Shown: positions 12,201 through 23,850 of the stretch, piece after piece
How the letters are laid out: every line of letters begins with the position of its first letter
How positions within the stretch are numbered: position 1 is the stretch's first letter
Assembly: GCA_014706385.1 (NCBI GenBank)
Contig: JACGZH010000003.1
Location: 434,001-498,000, forward strand
Origin: Phaffia rhodozyma
Lineage: Eukaryota; Basidiomycota; Tremellomycetes; Cystofilobasidiales; Mrakiaceae
Length of the DNA stretch: 64,000 nt
Direction: 5' to 3'
The notes under the pieces: model-generated
Seen by the model: the letters and a program-made list of their open reading frames with translations, nothing else
Told to the model about the DNA's origin: nothing
Database searches by the model: none
Translations under genes and position numbers: made by a program

Positions 12201-13650
12201 GCCAGTCTTGAATATTGATTCCGTCTATAATACACTTGGGCGCGAACGTTCTTCCCGCAAAGAAGAGGGTGAACAACGTTAAGCAAGCTAGCTTGAAAGT
12301 GTTAGTTTGCCAAATCTGAGGAACATCAACCAAATTGAAGGAGGATGAGATTCAGTCTGGGTGAAAATCTTTGGATTTAGTTAACAAAGAACGAACCATA
12401 TCAGGCCACTTCTCATCTTTTGTTCTTCCATCTGATCCGTTCCATAAGCCATGGGCTAGAGTAGCCTGGGTCGACTGAAACCTATTCGGATCCAATCCAC
12501 AGGCTACAAGTGTCCAGTAAGGTGCCCCTGAGCCTCCTGAAGCGCGAGACCAACAATCTTGATGAGGATCAATGACTGTAATGAGTGTGTATGAAACAAT
12601 GTCAGGAACACCCTTTCGTCGAGACCAGCCGGATGGGAGAAGAGTTCTCACAAACTCGGAATCCACCCTCTTTGAGTTTGTGGAGGAGAGCGACGACATA
12701 GTCAATATACTCCTCATCATATTTTCCACTGATAACAACAAACCATATATTTAAATCCAGCTTGAATATCCACGATCGAACTTCTCGGTAGGCTTGTATG
12801 GGACTTACGGTCCTTCGTGTTCGATCGCTTCCCAACAGATGGCCAATCGGACAGCCCGGAACCCCCACCTAGATTTTTATATGAGAAAATTGGCACCATA
12901 GATTCAGCCTCATCTGGAAGGTAGTGCTAGCTCGATCTCGTCACAAACCATGGGGGGAAGGGGAATCCCGACAAACAGGCACTCACGCCGTCAGACGTGC
13001 GATATGAACCTCTGCGTCCTCCAATTTGAAAGGGCTGCCTACGAAGCTAATCTGGCCCGCGGTATCTGGAGAGGACGGAAGACCCAGATGATAAGATGAA
13101 TCATGGGAGGCTATATGTATCCAAAGTGATTCTCAATATGAGGGTAAGTAACGTGAATGGTTTTGATGAATTCAGAAACCAGCCCGCCAAGAGAAGGAGA
13201 CTCGCGATGTCCCAAAGGATTTTTGGCACAGAGATTGACGCCTCGTAAGACGACCGTTCGATCGTATTCATCACTAGATTGAATCAAGCAGAGTTCAATC
13301 ATTGATCAACGTGTATTCATCCTGGACATACTCGCGAACAGGAAGTGGCAGGTAAAGCAATCATGGACGCGACAAGGCTTACTAAAACGCTTGATTCTGC
13401 GTCCGAAGAAACTGATTTGAGCTGGACATCCTTTGCGATCGTCTGGTAAATCACGACTATCAAAGGTATCTGAAGGTTGAAGGATGAGAATGGGGTAGGA
13501 TAGAATAGAACAGAATAGAATAGGAGACAGTTGGGAAACAAGATGCAACTGAAACTCAATGGCTAAGAGTCGAGCGATCAAGAGTCTCAACGCTTACTTT
13601 CCACGCAGCCGATAGGAAAACTCTTCGATCGAGAGATAAACCCGGGCCAT
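9263..13650 (-). CDS. GH5 steryl-beta-glucosidase / endoglycoceramidase-related enzyme (EGCrP2-like)
   Basis: This is a large GH5 glycoside hydrolase resembling Cryptococcus EGCrP2, which removes glucose from ergosteryl glucoside and also acts on glucosylceramide. I place the start at 13650 (MARVYLSIEEFSY). Conserved blocks follow: DRTVVLRGVNLCAKNP (about 13200-13250), a DPHQDCWSRASGGSGAP loop (about 12530), the acid/base Glu in SNEPQEGFIG (about 11930-11950), SDYWVPHWKLWN, FINPPVFGHPP, and the nucleophile Glu in YPAVLGEIGVPFDF. The nucleophile codon, at about 10629-10631, is the last of its exon. The C-terminal exon (9263-9922) is an all-beta accessory domain. Both catalytic Glu residues are present, so activity is expected. 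The 5' exon structure between 13300 and 13650 is the least certain part. It has more than ten introns. Confidence 0.85.
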
Positions 13651-14284
13651 TGCGATGACGTGACTATATTTATCTTATCTTATCTCTGTTGATCATTTTG
13701 TATATCAATTCCCATCTCTTACTGATCTCACCATCTTGCTGACTCTGATGTGAATCACTAGCTCGACTTTGATCCTATGGGTCAGATAAGGGACTGTAAT
13801 ACAAGCAGATCGAATGACTGACCGACGGATCGAACGGCCTGAACAATTGGTAATATCCGACTGTGTCACCTCATTGCCTTACCAGCCTCGTACGTCGGCT
13901 CAGCGAACGATTACATGGTTAGTATGCACCTTGACAAGGCTCGACATGAATTCTGTTCGTGCATGCATCAGCTTTGTTAACATCTTTATATAGCTGGATT
14001 GATAGACATGCGGTCGTGAGATTTTGCAATACCTTTTCTCATCTCTCTTCTTTGGATAGAACCTACTCGACAGATCAATCTACCTCCTCCGCAACCGTTG
14101 TGTTAGTACCGTCAGCTTCATCATCAAGTTGGCGACATCTCAAAGGACAAAAATTCGAACTTGTCATACGTAAACTAACCACAGATGAGTTCCAAATGTT
14201 TACGACTTCAGTTATCAGGCTCATTAGGTGATATAATAAAGGAATTTGTTGAAACCAGCCCTCTTATCATCCAAATCGAATCGC
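13651..14284. other. Intergenic region between the GH5 gene and a small membrane-protein gene
   Basis: The left side is the GH5 promoter, with a GATA-type cluster at 13671-13685 and a CRE-like TGACGT at about 13656-13661. The stretch 13950-14240 has an open frame on the plus strand without a usable ATG. I cannot support it as a gene, although it might hold an upstream exon of the next gene. Confidence 0.5.
13671..13685 (-). promoter_or_regulatory. Triple GATA-factor-like motif upstream of the GH5 gene
   Basis: On the minus strand this reads AGATAAGATAAGATA: three overlapping GATA cores with 5-bp spacing, 21-35 bp upstream of the proposed start codon. GATA factors in fungi regulate nitrogen and iron responses. 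Function here is inferred only from the motif. Confidence 0.45.
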
Positions 14285-15336
14285 ATGATGGAATCTATCG
14301 AGGTGGCCACCTATGCAAACACAACCTCCAGCCACCTAGTTGACGCTCCTGAACGACACCAGCTCGCCCTTCTACTAGGAATCCTCTTACCGATTCTAGT
14401 TCTACTGGCCATATCTGCATGGTATCTTTATTGTGCACAAAGCATACGTCGACGTAGAAAGCTATTTGACATATCGAGTGACCATGTGAACGTCTCAACA
14501 AGCGGCTGGAAGGGTGTTAAACCGGTAGTAGAGACAAAGCCAAATTTGTGTTGCCAAACCGACGTTGAAAACATGGCGGAATCATTTCATGTACGTTATT
14601 CCAGTTATTCTTCTTTCTCTTCAGGGCAACAGTTCGCAAGGCCGTTGCTGATTGCTCATGATGCATGTACTCGCCATGAACAAACAACAGCCATTAGCGC
14701 GCTTGAAGAACCATAATCCAAATCTAGAAATCTTCCCCGTTAGTACTTTTGAACCTTTCTTCCGACAATTCTGGTCTTGCTATACCTATGAAGCATGAAC
14801 TTCTTCCTCAATATATAACCCTCGTCTTCTTCTCGTTTGTTCGGATACAGCTCGCATGTAGTCCCACTGTGCCCACAGCCTCAGAGACACCTTACTCTCC
14901 GACTTTGACACTCTCTCTGAGTCTGATTCGGAAAGTTCGGTCTCCGTTAGGGGGGCTCATCACTCGCCTCACCGGTAGATCGCGAACTCCCTCAATCAAC
15001 ACAATCGACACATCCAGCTTATCTAGCTCATCTGTAGCATCTCCAAGCTCCGCGCATGAAACAGATTCCTCATTTGAATCAGGAAGCTCCAGGGTGACGC
15101 CGGTAGCGATATCTCGGGATGTTCCAGAAGTCAAAATCATGTCTTTCGACACAGTCACTCCATCGACCGGCCTGGTATCATTCAGTCTTTCGAATGATAG
15201 ATATATGGAACCTCATGGATTGAGTATGGGAATGTCGGTCAGCACCGGAAGTGGAATTCTACAATCAGGGGTTGGTGCGAAAGGAGAAGAAGCTGAGGTT
15301 TGTTGGCCATCGATGATGGAGCCTAATGTTTGCTAG
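14285..15336 (+). CDS. Putative single-pass membrane protein, unknown function
   Basis: I do not recognise a family. The first exon from ATG 14285 gives a short N-terminus (MMESIEVATYANTTSSH), a strong membrane span (LALLLGILLPILVLLAISAW) and a basic stop-transfer RRRRK, which predicts an outside N-terminus and a cytosolic tail. The tail is Ser/Thr-rich. A second exon, probably starting after a CAG at about 14851, adds a Ser-rich segment (PSINTIDTSSLSSSS) and stops at 15336. The donor is likely the GTACGT at about 14590. A short ectodomain, one span and a low-complexity tail are common in basidiomycete membrane proteins of unknown role. Gene boundaries are uncertain, and an upstream exon could exist. 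Confidence 0.4.
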
Positions 15337-15487
15337 ATAGCCGAGAGGAGTTGTCGTTTTCTCAGGTTATCACCTTTGCCGCTCTGCTCTTTCTTTCTTA
15401 CTATCTTGCATTGTCGTTTCAACGAATTGTACGCTCTAGAACTTTTTGAATATCATGTTGGTTCATTAGTTCACTTGTACCAGTTAC

Positions 15488-18454
15488 ATGATGCACATGA
15501 ACAATCACCTACAAACGTGGCGAGTCCGTAGATCGGAGATGAGCGAGAAATTCAGAACAACTACCGTTCTACATCATCACCGTCATCACCCATCGCCACC
15601 ATCAGCCAACACATCATGTCAAGCCTGGACAACCTTCCGTAAATATGTAGTCATGTTTAATCTCGTTCTTGCCCAAGACCATGTTTGCTGACCTATAGGG
15701 ATCAATCAACTTCCGATCAGGGATGAACTTTTCCTCGATAATATTCTCCCGATACTACCTCTCACAGATCTACTCTCGTTGTCCCGAGTGAACAAACACA
15801 TCAAACAAGTAGTTCAAGAGTCGGTCTTTCTGTATTATTCTCTCGTTCCGTATCCAGTTCGCAGACTCATCACAGGATTATTTGTTGTCAATGCCCAATC
15901 AACTATAGTCAGACATTCTGGAAACGAAAGATTAGAGAGGACTTTAATCTGCCACTTACAGTCACCGCGAGAGAAGATGGTTGGAAAGACTTGTATTTGA
16001 AATTGAGAAGACCGGTCTGTATCTTTTGGAGTTGTGTTAATACTACAATATCTTTCAAGCAGAAACAAATGCTGATTCTGCTCTTTTCTTTGCTTATCGT
16101 CTCCTCGGGGTCGTGCTTCTGTGATCTGATCGAATAGTCTGTTTATGTCTGGGGGTAAGGATTTTTATGTTTTTTTTTGCCTCCCTCCTCAAAGAGAGAT
16201 CGACAATGGTGCTCAAGAACAATGATTGCATTCTTCGGCCATATCTACAGATCACTTTCTAATGGACGGTTAGGACTTCCTAGGTCTCATCCCGCCCTGG
16301 CGGACTTTACTGCTCGGATTGATGGGATCAATCGACCGGTACTTCTTCCTCTGAACGAAGGAGTTGGAATGGTAGACCTTCAAGCGAGTGGTTACGGGTT
16401 TTGTGGACTCGATAGTCAAGGTCGGATATGGTGCTGGGGTAAGCAGATTTTTCGTCGTTCCAACTCTATACGAACTATGCTTCTTGGCTCGGTGCTCAGA
16501 CTGGGTTGTGACTTTTGGGGTTTGCCATCTACTTTCTTCGTAGGCACACTGGACGGTGAATCGTATACTGCTTCGAGGCTGAATTGGATGGATCCAGCAA
16601 CAGTCTGTACCCAGCCTCATCAGGTATGTTTATTCCGATTTGACACTTTCTCGACCAGCAAAGTCTCGAGCGCAGATACTCATGTCAATCGAATGGGTGG
16701 TGCACTCCAGATCCTCGTGCCGAGTAAAGTCTTGAGCATCAGTTGTGGTAGAAAGCACGTCTTGATACTGGACGCAGATAACATGTGAGCATGGAATCAA
16801 CTCACGCGTATAGTCTCTTCTACCAGAGTTGATTCAAATTCTGATTCGAATGTTGCGTTTAGTATCTGGGAGTTGACTGCCTGGGGCAAAGCTCTCAAGT
16901 TCGATTCAGAGTCGTCATCAAACGAGTAGGTCTTGTCACCTGTTCTGCATTCAATATTGTTCATGCGATCATCGATCGGATTAACTGATTATACGCTCGA
17001 AACCGAAGTTGTATCGTACAAGTCGAAGCAGGCTGGACGAACAGCGCCTCTCTTTCTTCAAGCGGACGTGTTCGCGTTTGGTGGCCAGATTATGAAGCTC
17101 CAAACCCACCACCTCCCTCTCCTCTTTCAGATTCATCGGCCGCTCAGATCCCTCTGGGGATTACAGTTTCGTCTGCACCCATGTTCATGCTTCCAGAGAT
17201 AGAAGAGAACAAAATCGTTCAAATCGCATGTGGTGATAGTTTTCTGGTGGCATTAACGGAGAAAGGTGAGGTTTGGACGGCATGGCTGGGAAGTAAAGTG
17301 GATGACATCGGAAAGTTGAGTACAGGCAATCGAAGACAGATATGGGAACATGTAAGTTGCTCTCTTGACTAACCCATACATTCACGGTCAAACTGATCTC
17401 AGACAACGTTCGTTCGCTATGTCGTTGGTGGTCTTTTAGCACCCAAAGTTCCAGTATCCCCAAGCGCCTCGCCCAACGTTAGAGCCATATGACTACGAAT
17501 ACCAACCTTACAACATCACTCGAATGACCCACGTTTCTGCCCATTTTGAGACATTCTTCGTCTATTACCCTGGTACAGCCGACAGCGACTACTCGACCTC
17601 GATCGTTTACAAGGGAACGAAGAGTCAGCTTCTGTCCCAATCGTCTGGAGGAGTCATACCGAGTGTGCTGAAAGAATTGCAGGGAAGGGGCGTCATCAAA
17701 GTTGCCCTCGGCAAGTCTCTCCTTCTTCTAGCTTTCTCTTAGTTTCAACCTTTTCGGGGAAGTCAAACAACTATGTCTTTCTAATTTGCCCTTCTGACCT
17801 TGATCAGGAGATTATCATGTCGCCGTATTGACAGCTAAAGGTGAACTATCAACGTTTGGCCAAGCAAACTCTGGATCACTAGGCTTGGGACCGATCTCAG
17901 TCCAACGAGTCGATACACCCACGGTCGTTCAGTTTGGAGAGCCCAAAACGGCAGGTCCAGATGGGATCGGAACTGGACTCGGAACCGGCAAATTTGTTTT
18001 TGGCATCACCGCTTCTGGATGGCATAGTTCGTATTCTTCTCTCTTCCTTTCTCTTGGGGCTTCCTTGCCTTTCGGTCTTTTTGAAGTCGGGCTGTCTTGC
18101 TGACTCTCAATTTCCATACGTTTCTTCTTGACAATTAATTTATATATAGCCGGCGCGCTTATCGTTGACCTATCAACACCTTCTCCCGAACCCAAACCAG
18201 CCTCGAACCAGCGTATGAAATTAGCACCGACCCCATCCCACCCTACCCTTCCGGATCATCCCGACACTTCCCGATTTACTAACCTCGATCCACCTCCTTC
18301 TGGCCGACCCATTCCCGGTGTGGTACCTGGTTCTGCCGGTTTCAGAACCTTTTTGCCTGGTGTGGCTAGATATACGAGAGTCGGGTTGGCGGGTGCCAGA
18401 GGAACACCAGGTGGGATCAATGATCCCCCAAGGGAAGAAAGAGAGACAATGTAG
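15488..18454 (+). CDS. F-box protein with RCC1-like repeats (Saf1/Pof9-like)
   Basis: This is probably a substrate receptor of an SCF ubiquitin ligase: an F-box followed by a propeller of RCC1-type repeats, like yeast Saf1. The F-box lies near 15700-15800 (INQLPIRDELFLDNILPILP, then TDLLSLSRVNKHIKQV). RCC1-type strands follow: GFCGLDSQGRIWCWG, ISCGRKHVLILDADN, QIACGDSFLVALTEKGEVW, HVAVLTAKGELSTFG with NSGSLGLG, and SGWHTGALIVDL after splicing. Splice phase from the first intron (donor GTAAAT at about 15639) requires the frame containing in-frame ATGs at 15488 and 15539, not the ATG at 15616. I use 15488, but 15539 is equally possible. The stop is at 18454. It has many introns. The substrate cannot be read from sequence. 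Confidence 0.75.
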
Positions 18455-18762
18455 ATCGTAGTTATTGATCAATCGATCTTCCCCTTCAATATTTTCTACT
18501 ACTTGTTTTGTCTCGAGTCTTTACAGTTCACCTTGGATACGGTTCATTATATCTATTTCCACCTTTAAGGATGCTGTTGATTTTCTTGATGATTCCTACA
18601 TACATCTAACTCTTTTCGAGCCACTGCTTCTCTTAGCCCCCTCTTAGTTTTCCGGCCTGTTGGCCATCTGCGCTCGTTCGATCGAGCCTTTCATCGTATC
18701 TTCATGATTAACCAACCGACCAAAGAGAAGGCGAACCAAGAACACCTCATCTGTCTTTTTCT
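18455..18762. other. Convergent 3' intergenic region
   Basis: The 3' ends of the F-box/RCC1 gene and the prolyl oligopeptidase gene face each other here. It is T-rich and presumably holds both 3' UTRs and polyadenylation signals. No further gene is seen. Confidence 0.6.
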
Positions 18763-21700
18763 TCACTCGTGCAATTTGAGACCGAGCTGATACGAAGCCC
18801 ATCCGAACTTGTCACCTACGGGTTCAATCAAGAACAGAGCACAAGAAAATCATACACCACGCAGGTTGCATCAGAAAATTACCCTAAGCAAACTTAAAGA
18901 GCCAAAAGAATAAGAAACGAGCAAAAGAGAGGGGACAAACAAGCCTCATCAATGATCTTTGCCGTTGGCTTTCCACCTCCGTGACCTGCCTTGACATCGA
19001 TCCTGATCACCAACGGGTTTGGGTTCTCTGCCAGGGTGTGCTGTAGTGTCGCTGCCATCTTAAATGAATGAGCAGGCACAACTCTGTCGTCATCTATATG
19101 CATATCACACCAAGTGTATCATCAGAATCGATCTGATGAACGGGTTTATCTTCATCCAAAGAGAGGAAAGTCTTACGATCGGCAGTGGTGATCAAGTACG
19201 GAGGAAGAACCTTTTTCGGATCGATATTGTGGACTGGGGAGATAGGTAGAATAAAGTCAAAGTCTTCTGGCTTATCTGGATTTCCATAGTCCGATGTCCA
19301 TAGTCGACCGCTACGCCGGATAACATCAATAGAACACGATCGATCGAAAACTGTTCAGTCAACACATCAGACGAAAGAACAGAGGTGAAGTATAATCTCT
19401 GAACATACATCGTCCACTTGTGGAATTTCAACAGATCCAACACACCCACGTCCGCCACACTCGCTCCAATTAGTCCGTCTCTCGCCTGATTGGTACAAGC
19501 AGCGACTAGGAGTCCTCCATTTGATCCTCCGTTCATGATTATCTTTCCTTCCGAGGTATACCCTTCTTTGACGAGGTACTCAGCTGCTGCTAAAAAATCG
19601 TCATACGAGTTTTGTTTCTTGTCGAGCACACCATCCGTATGCCAGCCGTCACCATACTCTCCTCCACCTCTGATGTTAGGAACTGCTAAGACACCTCGGT
19701 ACTTGTGCACCCATGTCATCCAGGTGACGCTAAATCGAGGGTCGAGGCTGATATTAAAACCACTGGTGTTAGATAGGAAGAGAAAAGAACGACAAGATCA
19801 GGTCTGTCAATACTTCTCTAGATGTATGTCCAGTTTTAGAGATCAGATCCTACCCATATCCGTAGAGCATCAGTGGGGCGGATCCATTAAGCTTGACGTC
19901 CTTGTGTCGAGTGATTGTCACCTATTCGCGTGTGCAAATCATGACGGATGTCATAGTTAGCAGGAATATTCCCAGAGTTGTCGATGAAAAAGATATGACG
20001 TACGGGAATCTTGGTCCCATCTTTGCTCTCGTAGAATTCCTAGTTTCAAGCGAGACCCACACACGATGAGCTTGAGGGGCAATGTTACTGAATATCGAGA
20101 AATTACTCACCTGAACAGAGATGAAATCGTTGCTCTTTAATTCCATCTTTGTCTCCTTCAAAAGTTCAACATCCTTGGATTCGGTCTCGCCCTTTGTTGA
20201 GTAATCGAACACATACACCGCACCAGGGTTTGTGTAACTGGCTGTAAGATATAGGGAGGAAAAAACCTCCACATGAGATGTTGTCCTGCTCTTCCGATGC
20301 ACCTTTCATAGAAGAGGAGGCGCTTACAGATGGAGAGGAAAAACTTGTCATGCTGTCGCTTGCATCTCACACCCGACACACTACCTACGAAGTCAGGAAG
20401 CAGTCTCTTGATTTTATTTCCCTTAAGATCGTACAAATAAAGTTCATCCTTGACCTGGTTGGTTGGTTGAAAAATCAATCGCGCGTAAGTGGTATGTTTT
20501 GGTACCTCACACTCTTAGAGAGCGCATTGACAGGAAAGTGATTTTAGTTCCGTCTCAAGCGCGAGGTTGAGACTTACATCTCGAGAGTAAACGAGCACCA
20601 GTGAATTCTCGTTTACCGCGGATATACTGCTCAACACGGCCTTATCATCTTCTTTGATCAGGTCCTCGAACACGAGCTTGTCGTTTGAGATGTCACACGT
20701 CTGAATCTTGTAGTTTTTGGCGTCCTTGTTAGTAGAGAAGTAAAATTTGGGACCATCGTTGGCAAAACTGATATGAGGGAACAATTAGAGCAAACATAGG
20801 CGGACGAGAAGTGATAAATGAAAGAATCAGTGGTAGTAGCGGCGCAGAATAAAAGTCTTATATTTGAAGTGAGAGAAGAGCTGACCAAGAGTAAATCGAC
20901 CCCCATTCTCCAACGATTTCCCTCCAGTTGAGGTTCTTATAGGCCTCGCCGTTTAAGCCTCCATCGCCAAGCTCAGCGACGTGCATAAGCGCACTGGTTG
21001 ATGTATCCCTTGCCGTGCTCAGAATTGCGTACTTTCCATCCGTCGTGCTAGGGCATGAGTGTGTTTGCCACAAGTGAACAAGTAGAACAAGGAAGATGAG
21101 GAGCTGAGAAGCGACATCAGTTTGGATGAAGGAAGAGAGTTCCTTACACTTGTAACCCAAAGATGTAGGTCGGCTCATCTGGGCGAGAGTAGACCAAGAT
21201 GTCTGTCGATTGATCGGTTCCAATTCCTATTGTCATCCGATCGTTGAAGTTCGTAAACAACGGACAGCATAGATGAGCAGACTATCGAGAGTAGCTGACG
21301 ATTCAGAACTAAACAAAGGTACGAAACGGTGATAGTAGATCATAGCGTTTTGATCTGACGCAGTGGCCGTGCCAAGGTTGTCGTCGGAAACTTCTTGGGG
21401 GAACCGTTGGTAGAAGAAGCCTTTGTCGTCGTGCGTCCACGTGCTGTATTGATGAAACGGAGGTGCATGTATACATGAATCTATCAGTCGAGAAATACTA
21501 ATCGAGCCGGAAGAGAGTCAGAGATCGGGAACAAACAGTGAGCTGTGCTTGACAAATTCAACCTTGTCGCCGAGCTTTCTGGCATCGTCCACGCCCTCGA
21601 AAGAGCCCTCGGTCGATCGGACATAAGCGGTGTACCAGTCAGATCCAGATTTGGAGAGTCCGTAGGCCCAGAATTTACCAGACTTGGAGAAAGAGCTGGC

Positions 21701-22463
21701 TGCGAGAGAAATTGTACCGTCTTCTGAGAGCAGGTTGGGCTGGGATGATTGCGCACGAGATATCATGAGTATCAGCTTTTCGGTTCAGGTCTTAATCGAA
21801 AGATCATACTCACATCGAAGAACAATTCTCCAAACGGGCCTTCGGAGGAACCATAGTTAGGTAGCTCGCTTTTGTTGAATCGATAGAAAGGATACTGGTT
21901 TTGAAGACTGTGGACACTAAAGATCAGGTACACATCAACCATCGAGTAAGTGTGAGTGAGAGGTGAACGGACCCAGTGTTGTAGGACATATAATATCTTC
22001 CGTCATCCATAAGAGCTGGAGCGGAGAATTTGGGGTAGTTCCAATTTTTGGTAAGCGCTTCTTTGAAAGCCTGTCGGTCTGGGTTCTGAGCCATGGTCTG
22101 TTCACAGAACTCGACCTGAGCGTCGACCCAGGCTTTAGTCTCGGCGGACTCGGATGGAGGGACCTCGAGCCAGTGATAGGCTGTCAGGGCGGATTGGTTA
22201 TAAGAAAGAGGACAGGGAGAGCGAAGACGATGAGGTTGCACACATAAGAAAGGAACCGATCGTTAACTAGCTAGCATATAGAGAGCTGAAGAACGGAGGA
22301 GATGAAAGAAAACATGGAGGAGAGCGAATTACGAACGATCTTCGATCTCAACTTTGCCTCGCTTAGCACTCTGATAGATGTCGACATGGTCTTCATCCCT
22401 TCGTGCCTTCGGATAGGGAGTAGCTGTAGGATCGAAAGTGGGGATGGAAGTAGAAGAAGCCAT
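18763..22463 (-). CDS. Prolyl oligopeptidase (S9A serine peptidase)
   Basis: This serine peptidase cleaves short peptides after proline, usually in the cytosol. The start is placed at 22463 ([18 protein letters not shown]). The propeller half includes [57 protein letters not shown] and [15 protein letters not shown]. The hydrolase half has [18 protein letters not shown] and the nucleophile motif GGSNGGLL (about 19510-19540). The catalytic Asp region is [13 protein letters not shown], and the catalytic His is in GHGGGKP near 18970. The last intron joins IIDEAC to [16 protein letters not shown], with TGA at 18763-18765. The full triad is present. An in-frame ATG at 22565 would add a 34-residue Arg/Ser/Leu-rich acid-free leader. 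Many introns are present. Confidence 0.92.
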
Positions 22464-23850
22464 CGTTCGAGTTGCGAGTAAGAGTCTAAAGGGAGAGATC
22501 GGACAAACAGAAGACAGTCGATGGGAAAGACTAAGATGGGATACAAGTTGTCGAGCTGGCAACATGTGGGGAAAAGTCAGAAGATTGATAGAGTGGAAGA
22601 TTGATCGAACGGAGATGGCTCGTTCAGGCACATGTGTATTATTTGAATCACCGCGAGCGTCACATCACCCGGTATTATCTAATCAGGCACCGTCTGTTCT
22701 TTTGGTCGAGGCCGTCTTGCTATCGTCGGGGTGTGTTCTATATGATCTTTTAGAGAGAGACATCTCTAGAGAGGTTGTTCAACGCGAGATCGGACTGTGT
22801 TAATAGAAGTCTTCATGTCGAAGAGAATGCGATCCGAGACAGATTCTGGCCATTTCATACTTCGCTCTATCTCTTCTTCTGAACCGCTTGGCGCATTTAC
22901 GCCGTTGAGCGAACGCTTCGTCTTCTACAGCACGCTTGTCTCCAGTTAAACCTAACCGACTGGCTAATAGTCCTGTTGTAGGTCAGATAGATTTCGGTCC
23001 TTCAAGTATGACAATGAAGACCAGACGGTCCGAGTTCAGTGGTTTTCCATTGGATCTGATCAGATCCACAGCTTGAGCTCTCTTGCCACTGATGCTCCCA
23101 GCACAAGAGAACCATGAACGAGGGTTCGACCAATATGAATCGTGAAAGAGGGGAATGATGAGAAACTCCGGAGAAGGCCACATGTTGTCTCTCTGCCAAG
23201 CATGTATAAGCAAGGACTATGAAAAAGAAGACAAGGCAGATAGGTCCGAGGAAAGGATCAAAAATCCCTGCGGGTGTCCTCGGAAGTAGGGAACAGATAC
23301 GTCATGTTTAAAAACATGGTCGGTCGATAGTCTTCTTAGCGGAAACGACAACAACTCATCAAGCATCAACTTCTAGTGTCCCCTGTTTTTTCAAGCCGTT
23401 CTATTGCTGTCGACCGAGTCAACTGACTGTGAAATCGCTGTTTTCGTAACCATCTTGCTTTTCATATCAATTCTATGCTCCTCGCTTTCTTCTCGCGGCT
23501 TCAATCTGTCGCTTCTACCTCCCCTGATATAAAGCAGTCCTTGACAATGTCGCTTTTAGATCGGAAGCGTTCTCCTCGATCGATAAGATGCTTGGCATTG
23601 TTCTTCTCTTTCTATCGTTCTATCTTTCTCTCAAGCTGTTCTGACACGGGTATACTGCAAAGAGAGAAGCAAGAAAGAAAGAGGTTCTGTTGCCATCCTA
23701 CCGGTCAATCTGACCGGGTGCATATCAAACAGGATAGTTCTGACAAGACGACCCGACCAATACTTAAGCTCAAGTTTCGATAGTCGTTCTACTTTTCCTT
23801 TCGTTCTTTCACTCCCCCATACCTTATCACTTCCTCTTTCTCTCCTCATT
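22464..23850. other. Large divergent intergenic region with CT-rich leader
   Basis: About 1.4 kb separates the prolyl oligopeptidase and MFS transporter start codons. I see no gene with family similarity; the short open frames are unsupported. The last about 60 bp before the transporter ATG (about 23790-23850) are strongly pyrimidine-rich, a feature often seen upstream of well-expressed fungal genes. The size leaves room for several regulatory sites of the transporter. Confidence 0.55.

Noticed and set aside
13959..14231. Plus-strand open frame upstream of the small membrane-protein gene
   Set aside because: There is no ATG at its start and the nearby ATGs hit stops within a few codons. It may contain a leader exon but cannot be called.
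15616..15638. ATG at 15616 as the start of the F-box/RCC1 protein
   Set aside because: It looks attractive (MSSLDNLP), but the exon would enter the F-box exon in the wrong phase; the frame from 15488 or 15539 fits.
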